Shown here: piece after piece, positions 1 to 5,655 of the stretch
How the letters are laid out: every line of letters starts with the position of its first letter
Numbering within the stretch: the stretch's first letter is position 1
Assembly: GCA_951800935.1 (NCBI GenBank)
Contig: CATOLW010000076.1
Location: forward strand, 1-6,224
Source: an uncultured Clostridium sp.
Lineage (GTDB): Bacteria > Bacillota_A > Clostridia > TANB77 > CAG-508
DNA length: 6,224 nt
Direction of reading: 5' to 3'
The notes under the pieces: model-generated
Told to the model about the DNA's origin: nothing
The model's database searches: none
What the model saw: the letters and a program-made list of their open reading frames with translations, nothing else
Translations under genes and position numbers: made by a program

Positions 1-1340
1 TAAATTGCTATTAATACAATTCCCCAAAACATTACCATACCAAAGCTACTAATTGATGTCCAACTACTAAAACAAAAAGCAATTACCATAATAATAATTG
101 GTATCATTTGCGTCCAAAAGCTTTTATAGACATTCTTTATTTCTCCTACTTTTTTTATGAATTGGTATAAGAAAATATAGTTTAAAATAGCGGCTATCAT
201 CATTCCAAAAAGTCCTTCTATTGATAAAACAACATTAGCATATCGAACAACTAGCATAAATAGCGAAATAAATCCTATATAAGAAATTACCCCTAATGCT
301 CCTAATACTTTAAATTTTACAATTAGTACAATTGCTGCTATTACTATAATGGCTAGTATAATATAAATTGCTATTTCTACTTGACTTTCTGTAATATCTG
401 TTAAAATATATTGATTTTCTGCCAAATCATATTTTACAGGCATATTTTGTGTATCTAAAATAGTTGCCATGCTAGATGCTTGTGTAACATATCCTTGTAA
501 TGTTTTTTGGTCAGTTGATGCAGAGCCAATTGATAATTGTAATTTTCCTGTTCTTACTGGTTCTTCAAAACTAGTTGACATGATTTCTTCTTCATCAATT
601 TGCATGGTTATTTTCTTTTCCGCTGTTGTTTGTTCTGCTGCTTCTTCTGTTCCTTCTGTTGTTTCTTCTGTACTTTCTATTTTTACATATTGGTTACTAA
701 TTTCTTCTAATTTTTTAGCACCTTCTTTGTTAAATTCAATATCTAAATATATGGTTGTTCCACTGTTAGTAGTTGTTCGGTTGTTTCCTGAACCATACAT
801 TACTCTTGCTTGTTTTATATCAGAATTATCCATTAATACTTCTTTTGTTTCGCTATCAACTATTTCGAATTTTCCTGTGTTCGTTAAATTACTAATAACA
901 GAGTCTGTATTATCATTTTCTGTTAATTCTATTACAATATCTCCAGTTGCTTCATCTAATTTTATAATGTAATTTGTTACTCCTAATTTTTCTAATCTTT
1001 TTTGGATTACTTTTTTAGAAATATTGTAATTTTCACTTGTTTTAACTTCATCTTTATTGTTTGGTGTTTCTTCTTTTTTATATCCTTTTTCTGCAATTTG
1101 TTCATCTGTTAGTGTATCGCTTTCTTCTACTTCTTTTCCTTCTGCATCTTTTATGGTAGTTTTTGTTCCAGTATTTACTTTTAATCGAATGTTTCTACTA
1201 CCTTTTAAATCCATCGCATACTCATAGCCTTTTACTTGATTTTCCATTCTGTTTTGTACCTGTGTATTAACACCCCAAAATGCAATCATGGTAATTACTG
1301 AAATTACTAATGTTATTGTTAATATTTTTATTTTTTTCAT
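1..1340 (-). CDS. secD: SecD-like protein translocase subunit, divergent, 3' end outside window
   Basis: The 446 visible codons read through to the window edge, so the C-terminus is missing. SecD works with SecF in the cytoplasmic membrane, using ion flow to help release and fold proteins exported through SecYEG. Visible here are one N-terminal membrane helix (about residues 5-24), a SecD-type DLKG motif (44-47, where SecD usually has DLQGG or DLKGG), an extracellular P1-like region with the family-like stretches KFEIVD (157-162), DIKQARV (174-180) and a strand-helix segment at 197-213, then at least four membrane helices from about 322 onward. A Thr/Glu-rich low-complexity insert lies at about 222-242. 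The TM4 segment (about 376-397) lacks the usual VDAN signature. The ATG start follows an AAGGAAAG-type site, 22 bases after the HD gene stop, so the two are probably one operon; secF would be expected just beyond the edge. The identification rests on P1 and topology; the divergence is real in the reading frame. Confidence 0.82.
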   Translation of the reverse strand, partial: MKKIKILTITLVISVITMIAFWGVNTQVQNRMENQVKGYEYAMDLKGSRNIRLKVNTGTKTTIKDAEGKEVEESDTLTDEQIAEKGYKKEETPNNKDEVKTSENYNISKKVIQKRLEKLGVTNYIIKLDEATGDIVIELTENDNTDSVISNLTNTGKFEIVDSETKEVLMDNSDIKQARVMYGSGNNRTTTNSGTTIYLDIEFNKEGAKKLEEISNQYVKIESTEETTEGTEEAAEQTTAEKKITMQIDEEEIMSTSFEEPVRTGKLQLSIGSASTDQKTLQGYVTQASSMATILDTQNMPVKYDLAENQYILTDITESQVEIAIYIILAIIVIAAIVLIVKFKVLGALGVISYIGFISLFMLVVRYANVVLSIEGLFGMMIAAILNYIFLYQFIKKVGEIKNVYKSFWTQMIPIIIMVIAFCFSSWTSISSFGMVMFWGIVLIAI

Positions 1341-1362
1341 CTTTTTTTCTTTCCTTTCTTCT

Positions 1363-2022
1363 TTACAATAATCTTGTATCATTAATTAATAGCTCAAACC
1401 ATATATTCAAATATTTGGCTGCATATTTACTCATCATAGTTCGATCCATAAAAATTTCAAAGTAGTCTAATACTGGTGATATTTTTGTATCAATGGTTAA
1501 TTTTAAAACAATCTTTTTTTCTTTTCCATCTATTTCTAAATCCGCATCAGTTACAGCATAATTTACTTTATCGTGAATATCAAAAGTAGATAAATTGGTA
1601 TTAATAACCCTATCTCGATGGACATCTGATTTATCTGCTAATATCAGAGCTGCTGATATATCACTTACTGCTGTTCCTGTTTTTTCATCATGATTTCCAA
1701 TCGCCATCATAATCTCAATTCTTTCTTGTTCTGGCATTCCCATATCTTTTAAAATATTATAAGCAAGAATGGCTCCGCTGTGTGCATGGTCTGTTCGATT
1801 GACACAATTTCCAATATCATGTAAATAGCCTGCAATTTTTGCTAACTCAATCGTTCGTTCTGGATACCCTAATGCTTTTAATATTTCTCCTGCTCTTTGC
1901 GAAACAATTGAAATATGACGATGACTATGTTCCGTATATCCAAGGCCATCTAGTTGTTTTTGGGCCCCATAGATTAAAGCATCTACTTCTTGATTTTTTA
2001 TTACATCTTCCAATGTTATCAT
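1363..2022 (-). CDS. HD-domain metal-dependent phosphohydrolase
   Basis: This 219-residue protein has the HD-superfamily metal ligands in order: His36 in the HSHRH segment, His68-Asp69 in GYLHDIGN, His79/His81 in DHAHSGA, His111-Asp112 in GNHDEKTG, and Asp130 in ILADKSD. The extra histidines between HD and the last Asp suggest a two-metal site. Proteins of this superfamily cleave phosphoester bonds of nucleotides or cyclic nucleotides; the substrate cannot be told from the sequence. The C-terminal part (about 140-219) is not typical of a minimal HD domain and may determine specificity. It is soluble, with no signal peptide. The ATG is well placed 9 bases after AGGAGG. In many Clostridia an HD-domain gene sits directly before secD, as here, so its role may be tied to that operon, though no mechanism is known to me. 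Confidence 0.88.
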   Translation of the reverse strand: MITLEDVIKNQEVDALIYGAQKQLDGLGYTEHSHRHISIVSQRAGEILKALGYPERTIELAKIAGYLHDIGNCVNRTDHAHSGAILAYNILKDMGMPEQERIEIMMAIGNHDEKTGTAVSDISAALILADKSDVHRDRVINTNLSTFDIHDKVNYAVTDADLEIDGKEKKIVLKLTIDTKISPVLDYFEIFMDRTMMSKYAAKYLNIWFELLINDTRLL

Positions 2023-2053
2023 TTTATCTTGCCTCCTATTTTTGTCTTTTTAA

Positions 2054-2082
2054 ATTTTATCCTAATTTTAAAAAAATATCAA
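2054..2082 (-). promoter_or_regulatory. Sigma-A-type promoter of the HD-secD operon
   Basis: On the minus strand TTGATA (2077-2082) and TAAAAT (2054-2059) are separated by exactly 17 bases, each one mismatch from consensus. It lies about 30-60 bases before the HD gene start. The -35 box is the outer arm of the upstream terminator hairpin and the spacer contains its T-tract, so termination and initiation signals overlap. Confidence 0.72.
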
Positions 2083-2152
2083 CTCTTTTTCCAATAAATT
2101 TGTGCAAATTAATACTTCTTTATTAATTTGCACAAGTTTATTGCAGTTGATA
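2070..2152 (-). terminator. Long intrinsic terminator after the three-gene surface operon
   Basis: The core is a perfect 14-bp inverted repeat (2101-2114 with 2121-2134, loop CTTCTT). It extends outward by nine more pairs including one G-T wobble (2092-2100 with 2135-2143). After a small internal loop, eight further pairs form (2077-2084 with 2145-2152). On the minus strand the stem is followed at once by seven T residues (2070-2076). It begins only two bases after the stop codon of the last surface gene, so it should insulate that operon from the HD-secD operon. The stem is AT-rich for a terminator, compensated by its length. Confidence 0.75.
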
Positions 2153-2154
2153 CA

Positions 2155-2724
2155 TTATTCTCCTATCGTATAAATAATAAAATTATATTGTTGAATTCTT
2201 TGGCCATCTTTTGTATCTTGTATATCTTGCATTTTGTTTCCATCATAATCCCATTTCCAATATATTTTAATCTTTTTCTTTTCCGTTATTCTTCCTCTTA
2301 ATTGCGATTCTAAATCTTCTAATTTAGTATATTTTTCATCTTTTCCTTCTAATTGAAAATATAAATTTTGTGGTTTGGAATTGATACTTTTAAATTGTAT
2401 ACGATAGTTTATTTTTTGTTTTGTATGTAAAACCATTTCAAATGCGCCTTCTATTCCAGGCGCTATTTTTTCATGGACTATATTTTTAGGATTTAAGGTA
2501 TTGGCTAAATAAATATTTTTAAAATCAATATTTTTATAAGATACATAAAAATCATAGATTGGATAAATTTGATTTGTTTCTTCTTGTTTAACTGAAAATA
2601 ATTTGAAAAAAATAAGTTCATCTTGAAATTTATCTTTTTGCCTTTTCATTATTTGAAATAAAAAAATTATTAGAATAAAAATTATAATAATGAATAAAAC
2701 CTTTTTTCTTTTCTTCTTTTTCAT
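2155..2724 (-). CDS. Membrane-anchored TasA/camelysin-like paralogue
   Basis: This 189-residue protein has a very basic N-terminus (KKKKRKK) followed by one strongly hydrophobic helix at about 9-25, with no evident signal-peptidase site, so it is probably anchored with its C-terminal domain outside. Residues 86-188 are clearly homologous to the secreted protein at 3407-3994. Shared landmarks are KIAPG-x2-G-x-F (86-95), a strand then KPxNL (117-121), an L-E-x-L element (135-143), a WKW-Y segment (156-160), DT-D (170-173) and a final YNFIIYTIG strand. The first protein's KYV and TWSF elements after the signal peptide are absent, replaced by an unrelated 30-70 segment. It is last in the operon, 24 bases after the previous gene, with AAAGGA just before the ATG. 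A minor subunit or membrane base for a fibre is possible but inferred. Codon use matches its neighbours. Confidence 0.78.
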   Translation of the reverse strand: MKKKKRKKVLFIIIIFILIIFLFQIMKRQKDKFQDELIFFKLFSVKQEETNQIYPIYDFYVSYKNIDFKNIYLANTLNPKNIVHEKIAPGIEGAFEMVLHTKQKINYRIQFKSINSKPQNLYFQLEGKDEKYTKLEDLESQLRGRITEKKKIKIYWKWDYDGNKMQDIQDTKDGQRIQQYNFIIYTIGE

Positions 2725-2748
2725 TTTGTCCTTTCCTCTGTGCCTCCT

Positions 2749-3261
2749 TTAACTTTTTAATTGCTCGGAATGCACTTTTATTTGAACTTCTTGTAATATA
2801 TCTTTTTGTGTTTTTGCTTTTGTTTTGTCATAAATAATTTCTAATTGATAGCAATCTTCTTGCAAATTTTCTTTGTTTAATTTCATATTTCCTGTTTTAT
2901 TTTCTTTTAACATAACTTCTTGGTTATCTTTATATAATCGATAAAAAATAGCTTCTTCTTTTGGTGCTATAATTTCAATGTTATATTGTAAATCAATTTC
3001 TGTTATTGGTCCATTTTCTTTGTAATTTTTTATTTTAAAATCATAATATTCGTTTTGTTTTTTGCCATCTATTTGAAGTGTCGGACTATTTTCTACTATT
3101 AAAATAGGTTCTGCAATTTTGGCATTCGTATCTAATTTTATACTACTATATTCTTTTCCCATACTATAACCAGAAAAGAACAATATTAAAACCATAATAC
3201 TTACTAATATAAGAGTTATCTCTCTTCTTTTTATTTTTACTGGTTTTTTAAATTTTTTCAA
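2749..3261 (-). CDS. Small secreted or membrane-anchored protein of the surface operon, TTG start
   Basis: I do not recognise a named domain. The chosen TTG at 3259-3261 lies six bases after a perfect AGGAGG; a longer reading to 3297 would put that site inside the coding region. The resulting 170-residue protein has a Lys/Arg-rich N-terminus, a hydrophobic helix at about 15-31, then GKEYSS (35-40) and an IAEPILIVE strand (49-57), which mirror in position the SKYV and ATWSF elements of the upstream TasA-like protein. A Tyr-rich block with EIDLQYNIEI (88-97), YRLYKDNQEV (107-116), an NKTG turn (121-124) and a YQLEIIYDKT strand (138-147) suggest a beta-sandwich. It carries one cysteine (137). 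A TasA-like accessory subunit is the best guess, weaker than for its two neighbours. No in-frame ATG precedes the membrane helix. Confidence 0.72.
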   Translation of the reverse strand: MKKFKKPVKIKRREITLILVSIMVLILFFSGYSMGKEYSSIKLDTNAKIAEPILIVENSPTLQIDGKKQNEYYDFKIKNYKENGPITEIDLQYNIEIIAPKEEAIFYRLYKDNQEVMLKENKTGNMKLNKENLQEDCYQLEIIYDKTKAKTQKDILQEVQIKVHSEQLKS

Positions 3262-3267
3262 TCCATC

Positions 3268-3273
3268 CCTCCT
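3268..3273 (-). promoter_or_regulatory. Ribosome binding site fixing the TTG start at 3261
   Basis: AGGAGG on the minus strand lies six bases before the TTG. An ATG one base after the site opens only ATG-GAT-TGA, so it cannot start a gene; its stop overlaps the TTG. This sets the real start 36 bases inside the longest open frame. Confidence 0.7.
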
Positions 3274-3281
3274 ATCATAAT

Positions 3282-3324
3282 TTTTAAGTAAGGACAATGT
3301 TTTTTAGCTTGTCCTTACTTAAAA
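3282..3324 (-). repeat. Intercistronic perfect inverted repeat (hairpin)
   Basis: Sixteen perfect pairs (3282-3297 with 3309-3324) enclose an 11-base loop. It sits in the 145-base gap between the first and second surface genes, ending eight bases before the ribosome binding site of the second. Neither strand has a T-tract after the stem, so it does not look like an intrinsic terminator. It may stabilise or mark a processing point for the upstream message, giving the first gene more product than the rest; this is inference. The remaining bases up to 3406 show nothing clear. Confidence 0.6.
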
Positions 3325-3406
3325 CTGACAAATAAAATAAAAATATAATAATAGAATAAAGGGTATTAATATTTAATTACATTTTCAAGTTTCTATTTCT
3401 TTTTTA

Positions 3407-3994
3407 TTATGCTTGTGGTAACACTTGTGTTCCTGAAACAATTACATCAAATGTATAGTTTGCTATTGCTTTGGCATCTTGTGTATCGATTCTGTCATTA
3501 TTGGCAATTTCACTGTCTTGTGTTCCTGTTTCATAGTTCCATTTCCAACCAATACTTAGTGTTCTTTCTTTGTTTTCGTCATTAGCATAAATCGTACCTG
3601 ATAAATCATTTTCTAATTCTGTAATTGAATTGTATTCTTTTTTATCGTATACAAATTTTAAATTGGTTGGTTTAGTAGTTTCATTTTCAAATTTAATGCT
3701 ATAATGGATACCAACATCAGAACCTGTCCCATCTACCATAATGTTAAAGTTACCACTTGTTCCTGGTGCTATTTTGTTATTAATTAATGTTTCGTTATTA
3801 CAAGTAGAATTTAAGTTAATGGTTTGTACTTCCTCTTGTTGTCCATTTACTTTGAAACTCCATGTTGCAACTTCTGCAATTCCATCTCCTCTTACTTCTG
3901 ATACATATTTAGAAAAACTTTGTCCTCCTATAAATGCTAATAAGATACAAGATAAAACTGCTAGTATTAGTATTGCTTTTTTCTTTTTACTCAA
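3407..3994 (-). CDS. TasA/camelysin-like SipW-dependent-type secreted protein, likely fibre subunit
   Basis: This 195-residue protein begins with a Lys-rich n-region, a hydrophobic core (7-24) and SFSKYV (26-31), which suits cleavage after Ser28 by a SipW-type signal peptidase. The mature part starts with a short linker and ATWSFKVNG (43-51), the pattern of clostridial proteins annotated as SipW-dependent-type. It continues with KIAPGTSGNF (74-83), paired strands, KPTNLKF (108-114), an ELENDLSGTI element (126-135), WKWNYETG (150-157), DRIDTQD (167-173) and a closing YTFDVIVSGTQV strand. In TasA relatives the domain is a beta-sandwich that assembles into extracellular fibres; assembly here is inferred. 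The start is TTG, eight bases after GGAGG. It is first in a three-gene operon and nearest a consensus promoter, as expected of the main subunit. No LPXTG motif or protease-type HExxH is present. Confidence 0.8.
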   Translation of the reverse strand: MSKKKKAILILAVLSCILLAFIGGQSFSKYVSEVRGDGIAEVATWSFKVNGQQEEVQTINLNSTCNNETLINNKIAPGTSGNFNIMVDGTGSDVGIHYSIKFENETTKPTNLKFVYDKKEYNSITELENDLSGTIYANDENKERTLSIGWKWNYETGTQDSEIANNDRIDTQDAKAIANYTFDVIVSGTQVLPQA

Positions 3995-4002
3995 TAGGCA
4001 TT

Positions 4003-4007
4003 CCTCC
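4003..4007 (-). promoter_or_regulatory. Ribosome binding site fixing the TTG start at 3994
   Basis: GGAGG on the minus strand lies eight bases before the TTG. An ATG two bases after it (3999-4001) encodes only M-P-I-E before TAA at 3987-3989 and overlaps the TTG start out of frame. Confidence 0.68.
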
Positions 4008-4098
4008 CTTCTTTTTTAATTTTTGGTTTGGATTTTTTTTGATAAAATTTTGAATTAAAATTTTTTGATTGAATTTAGAAATTTGAAAATGTAATCAC

Positions 4099-4127
4099 AT
4101 TATAGTTCCATTTTTTAGAATTGTCAA
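4099..4127 (-). promoter_or_regulatory. Consensus sigma-A promoter of the TasA-like operon
   Basis: On the minus strand TTGACA (4122-4127) and TATAAT (4099-4104) are separated by exactly 17 bases, a 12 of 12 match. Transcription would start near 4092, leaving an AT-rich leader of roughly 95 bases with no clear structure. A perfect promoter suggests high expression or control by a repressor. Confidence 0.85.
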
Positions 4128-4148
4128 GATTTTTCCATCGCAATATTC

Positions 4149-4168
4149 GACAAATTCTGCATCTTGTC
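4149..4168. promoter_or_regulatory. Possible operator between the divergent promoters
   Basis: GACAA (4149-4153) and TTGTC (4164-4168) form an inverted repeat with ten bases between, centred in the roughly 67 bases that separate the two -35 boxes. The arms are short and could be chance in AT-rich DNA; no regulator gene is in the window. Confidence 0.25.
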
Positions 4169-4194
4169 TGTTTATTCAAGTGCTAATTTCTCTC

Positions 4195-4223
4195 TTGACT
4201 TTTCCATTTTTTTACATTATAAT
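4195..4223 (+). promoter_or_regulatory. Near-consensus sigma-A promoter of the Ig/ChW-like gene
   Basis: TTGACT (4195-4200) and TATAAT (4218-4223) are 17 bases apart, one mismatch from consensus. Transcription would start near 4230, giving a pyrimidine-rich leader of about 70 bases before the TTG start. The two outward promoters share a 305-base intergenic region. Confidence 0.82.
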
Positions 4224-4285
4224 GTTTTTATATTTTCTTTTCTTTATTTTTTTCGAATTTTCCCAAAACAAAAATACAAATTAAA

Positions 4286-4291
4286 AGGAGG
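4286..4291 (+). promoter_or_regulatory. Ribosome binding site fixing the TTG start at 4300
   Basis: AGGAGG lies eight bases before the TTG. The ATG at 4293, one base after it, encodes only M-L-I-A before TAA at 4305-4307 and overlaps the TTG out of frame. Confidence 0.7.
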
Positions 4292-4299
4292 TATGCTTA

Positions 4300-4761
4300 T
4301 TGCATAAAAAAACAAAAATTTTTATCATTTTATTTTTTATTCTTAGTCTATTTTTTCAAAACAGTTTTGCTAAATATGTAATAGAAGATTTAAATGTGGT
4401 AGCAAAAGTAAATATTGATTGTACCAAACCTACCATTGAACTAATTGACATTATTTCTTCTAATATAGAATATCCAACTTATGCTAATCAAACCCATTTA
4501 ATAACAGGACATATTAAACTAATAGAAAGTAATATTATTCGAAATGAACTCTCCACAAAAAATATAAAAATTGCAGTAGGAAATCGTTATACAATTTCTG
4601 AAAACGATATTATTTCGGTTGAATTTAAGAGTTTTTCGTTAATTTCTGAAAATAACAATGAAAAAATATATGAATTTTCTTTTACCTATGTAACAGGTAA
4701 TGGTGCTTTGGCAATTATTATTCCAGAAGGAATTGTAGAAGATAAATCTCGGTTTGGTTAA
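4300..4761 (+). CDS. Secreted Ig-like domain protein, N-terminal part of a frameshifted gene
   Basis: The 153 codons start at TTG. A signal peptide covers 1-24: basic start, hydrophobic core 7-19, then NSFA with a Ser-x-Ala cleavage site before KYV, the same ending as the TasA-like protein encoded divergently. From D40-C-T-K-P-T45 onward the sequence resembles bacterial Ig-like repeats, closing with the typical GNGALAIIIPEG-type strand and turn (133-144) and the start of a D-K-S-G loop. The frame then breaks: residues 151-153 (RFG) and the TAA are probably an artefact or mutation, since the next frame carries straight on with the expected end of the domain. The protein would be exported; retention would depend on the missing C-terminal part. 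If the stop is real, only a truncated Ig-like protein is secreted. Confidence 0.78.
   Translation: MHKKTKIFIILFFILSLFFQNSFAKYVIEDLNVVAKVNIDCTKPTIELIDIISSNIEYPTYANQTHLITGHIKLIESNIIRNELSTKNIKIAVGNRYTISENDIISVEFKSFSLISENNNEKIYEFSFTYVTGNGALAIIIPEGIVEDKSRFG
4747..4761 (+). other. Frameshift junction joining the two halves of the Ig/ChW-like gene
   Basis: The upstream frame reads TCT CGG TTT GGT TAA. Dropping the C at 4750 gives TCT GGT TTG GTT AAT GAA, joining EDKS to GLVNERK and completing an Ig-like loop and last strand up to IDNTPP. The downstream frame is closed by a TAG at 4736-4738, so the shift must lie between there and 4761. The restored protein would be 450 residues. Confidence 0.8.
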
Positions 4762-5653
4762 TGAAAGAAAAATACTTTCTACTCAAATAGTAATCGATAA
4801 TACTCCACCTTCTGTTACTTTTGTAGAAACGGTTGGTACCAATGGCATTGCAAAAGCAGAACTTAGATTTGGAGAGCCACTAAGACCTATTGATGGATGG
4901 GAAGTTACTAGTATGGGATTAAGGTTTCAAAAAAACTTTTTAGGCCCAGTATCTTATCCTCTTCCTGTTTTAGATTTAGCTGAAAACTCTTCCCAAGTTT
5001 TAGTTGATATAAAAAATGCACATGCTCTTTTTCTGGAATATGGAAGCTATGATTCTCATAGTCTTTACTATTTTACTACTGCTGGAAAAATTTCCGCTCC
5101 CAATACAATTTCTTCTAATTCCATTTGTAAAACAGAAGCCATTTTTATAAAATTATCCGATACTACCTCTTCTCATTCTTTAGAAGGAAGAAATTATATT
5201 CATACTTATTGGGGTAACGGTTTTACTTCTATTTGCCATTATTCTAATCTTGCTTATTCCCATGGTTATAGTCCTTGGATAAAGGTATCTTCGCAAAATA
5301 TTATCTATTATGGAAAAAAACTTTTTTCTCAACTAGGTGGTGTAGGTGTAAACACAAAGAATGCCACTCCTACCACAGCTTACTTACCAATTCCAAGTGA
5401 AATTGCTAAGCAATATTTATATGGCATTTCTGGCATTCAATTTAAATTAAATGAATCTTCTAATTATTCTGTTGTTTATCAATCCTATGTAAATGGAGTT
5501 GGTTGGCTAAAATCTTCTTCTGATGGAGAGGAAAATTTATTTAAGTCTGATAAACCAATTTCTTCTTTTCGTATGAATCTTGTTCCTAAAAGTGAAAAAC
5601 AATATTTAATTGATTTCTGGAATCGTGATATTGGTACCAATCATATTGATTAA
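4754..5653 (+). CDS. C-terminal part of the frameshifted secreted protein, ChW-like region
   Basis: The only available start is a TTG at 4754 with no ribosome binding site, overlapping the upstream frame, so this is best read as the rest of the gene begun at 4300. Residues 1-13 finish the first Ig-like domain and IDNTPPSVTF (14-23) marks the boundary to a second module, echoing D-C-T-K-P-T before the first. Residues 24-220 are rich in aromatic residues and Ser/Asn and match no domain I can name. Residues 223-276 resemble a clostridial hydrophobic-W (ChW) repeat: GISGIQFKL, then YQSYVNGVGW, SSDGE, and PISSFRMNL. ChW repeats are found in secreted and surface-associated clostridial proteins. There is no LPXTG, SLH or LysM motif; it ends in a polar tail, so attachment, if any, would be non-covalent. 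The stop is two bases from the convergent neighbour's stop. Confidence 0.72.
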   Translation: MVNERKILSTQIVIDNTPPSVTFVETVGTNGIAKAELRFGEPLRPIDGWEVTSMGLRFQKNFLGPVSYPLPVLDLAENSSQVLVDIKNAHALFLEYGSYDSHSLYYFTTAGKISAPNTISSNSICKTEAIFIKLSDTTSSHSLEGRNYIHTYWGNGFTSICHYSNLAYSHGYSPWIKVSSQNIIYYGKKLFSQLGGVGVNTKNATPTTAYLPIPSEIAKQYLYGISGIQFKLNESSNYSVVYQSYVNGVGWLKSSSDGEENLFKSDKPISSFRMNLVPKSEKQYLIDFWNRDIGTNHID

Positions 5654-5655
5654 GT

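Noticed and set aside
469..972. Plus-strand open frame of 167 codons
   Set aside because: It lies fully inside the well-supported SecD-like gene on the other strand, has no ribosome binding site and a Ser/Val-rich composition typical of an antisense shadow.
1839..2126. Plus-strand open frame of 95 codons
   Set aside because: Antisense to the HD-domain gene and running through the promoter and terminator; no ribosome binding site or recognisable protein.
3262..3297. Longer N-terminus for the second surface gene (TTG at 3297)
   Set aside because: The extra 12 codons cover the hairpin arm and the AGGAGG site; the TTG at 3261 is correctly spaced from that site.
3282..3324. Hairpin as an intrinsic terminator
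   Set aside because: No T-tract follows the stem on either strand, and the operon appears to continue.
3945..3994. Lipoprotein signal (V-L-S-C) in the TasA-like protein
   Set aside because: Cys16 sits in the middle of the hydrophobic core with more hydrophobic residues after it, and the -2 Leu does not fit a lipobox.
3741..4019. Plus-strand open frame of 92 codons
   Set aside because: Antisense to the TasA-like gene and its leader; no start signal.
4754..4762. Independent translation start for the second half of the Ig/ChW-like gene
   Set aside because: TTG without a ribosome binding site, inside a disrupted Ig-like domain that is restored by removing one base.
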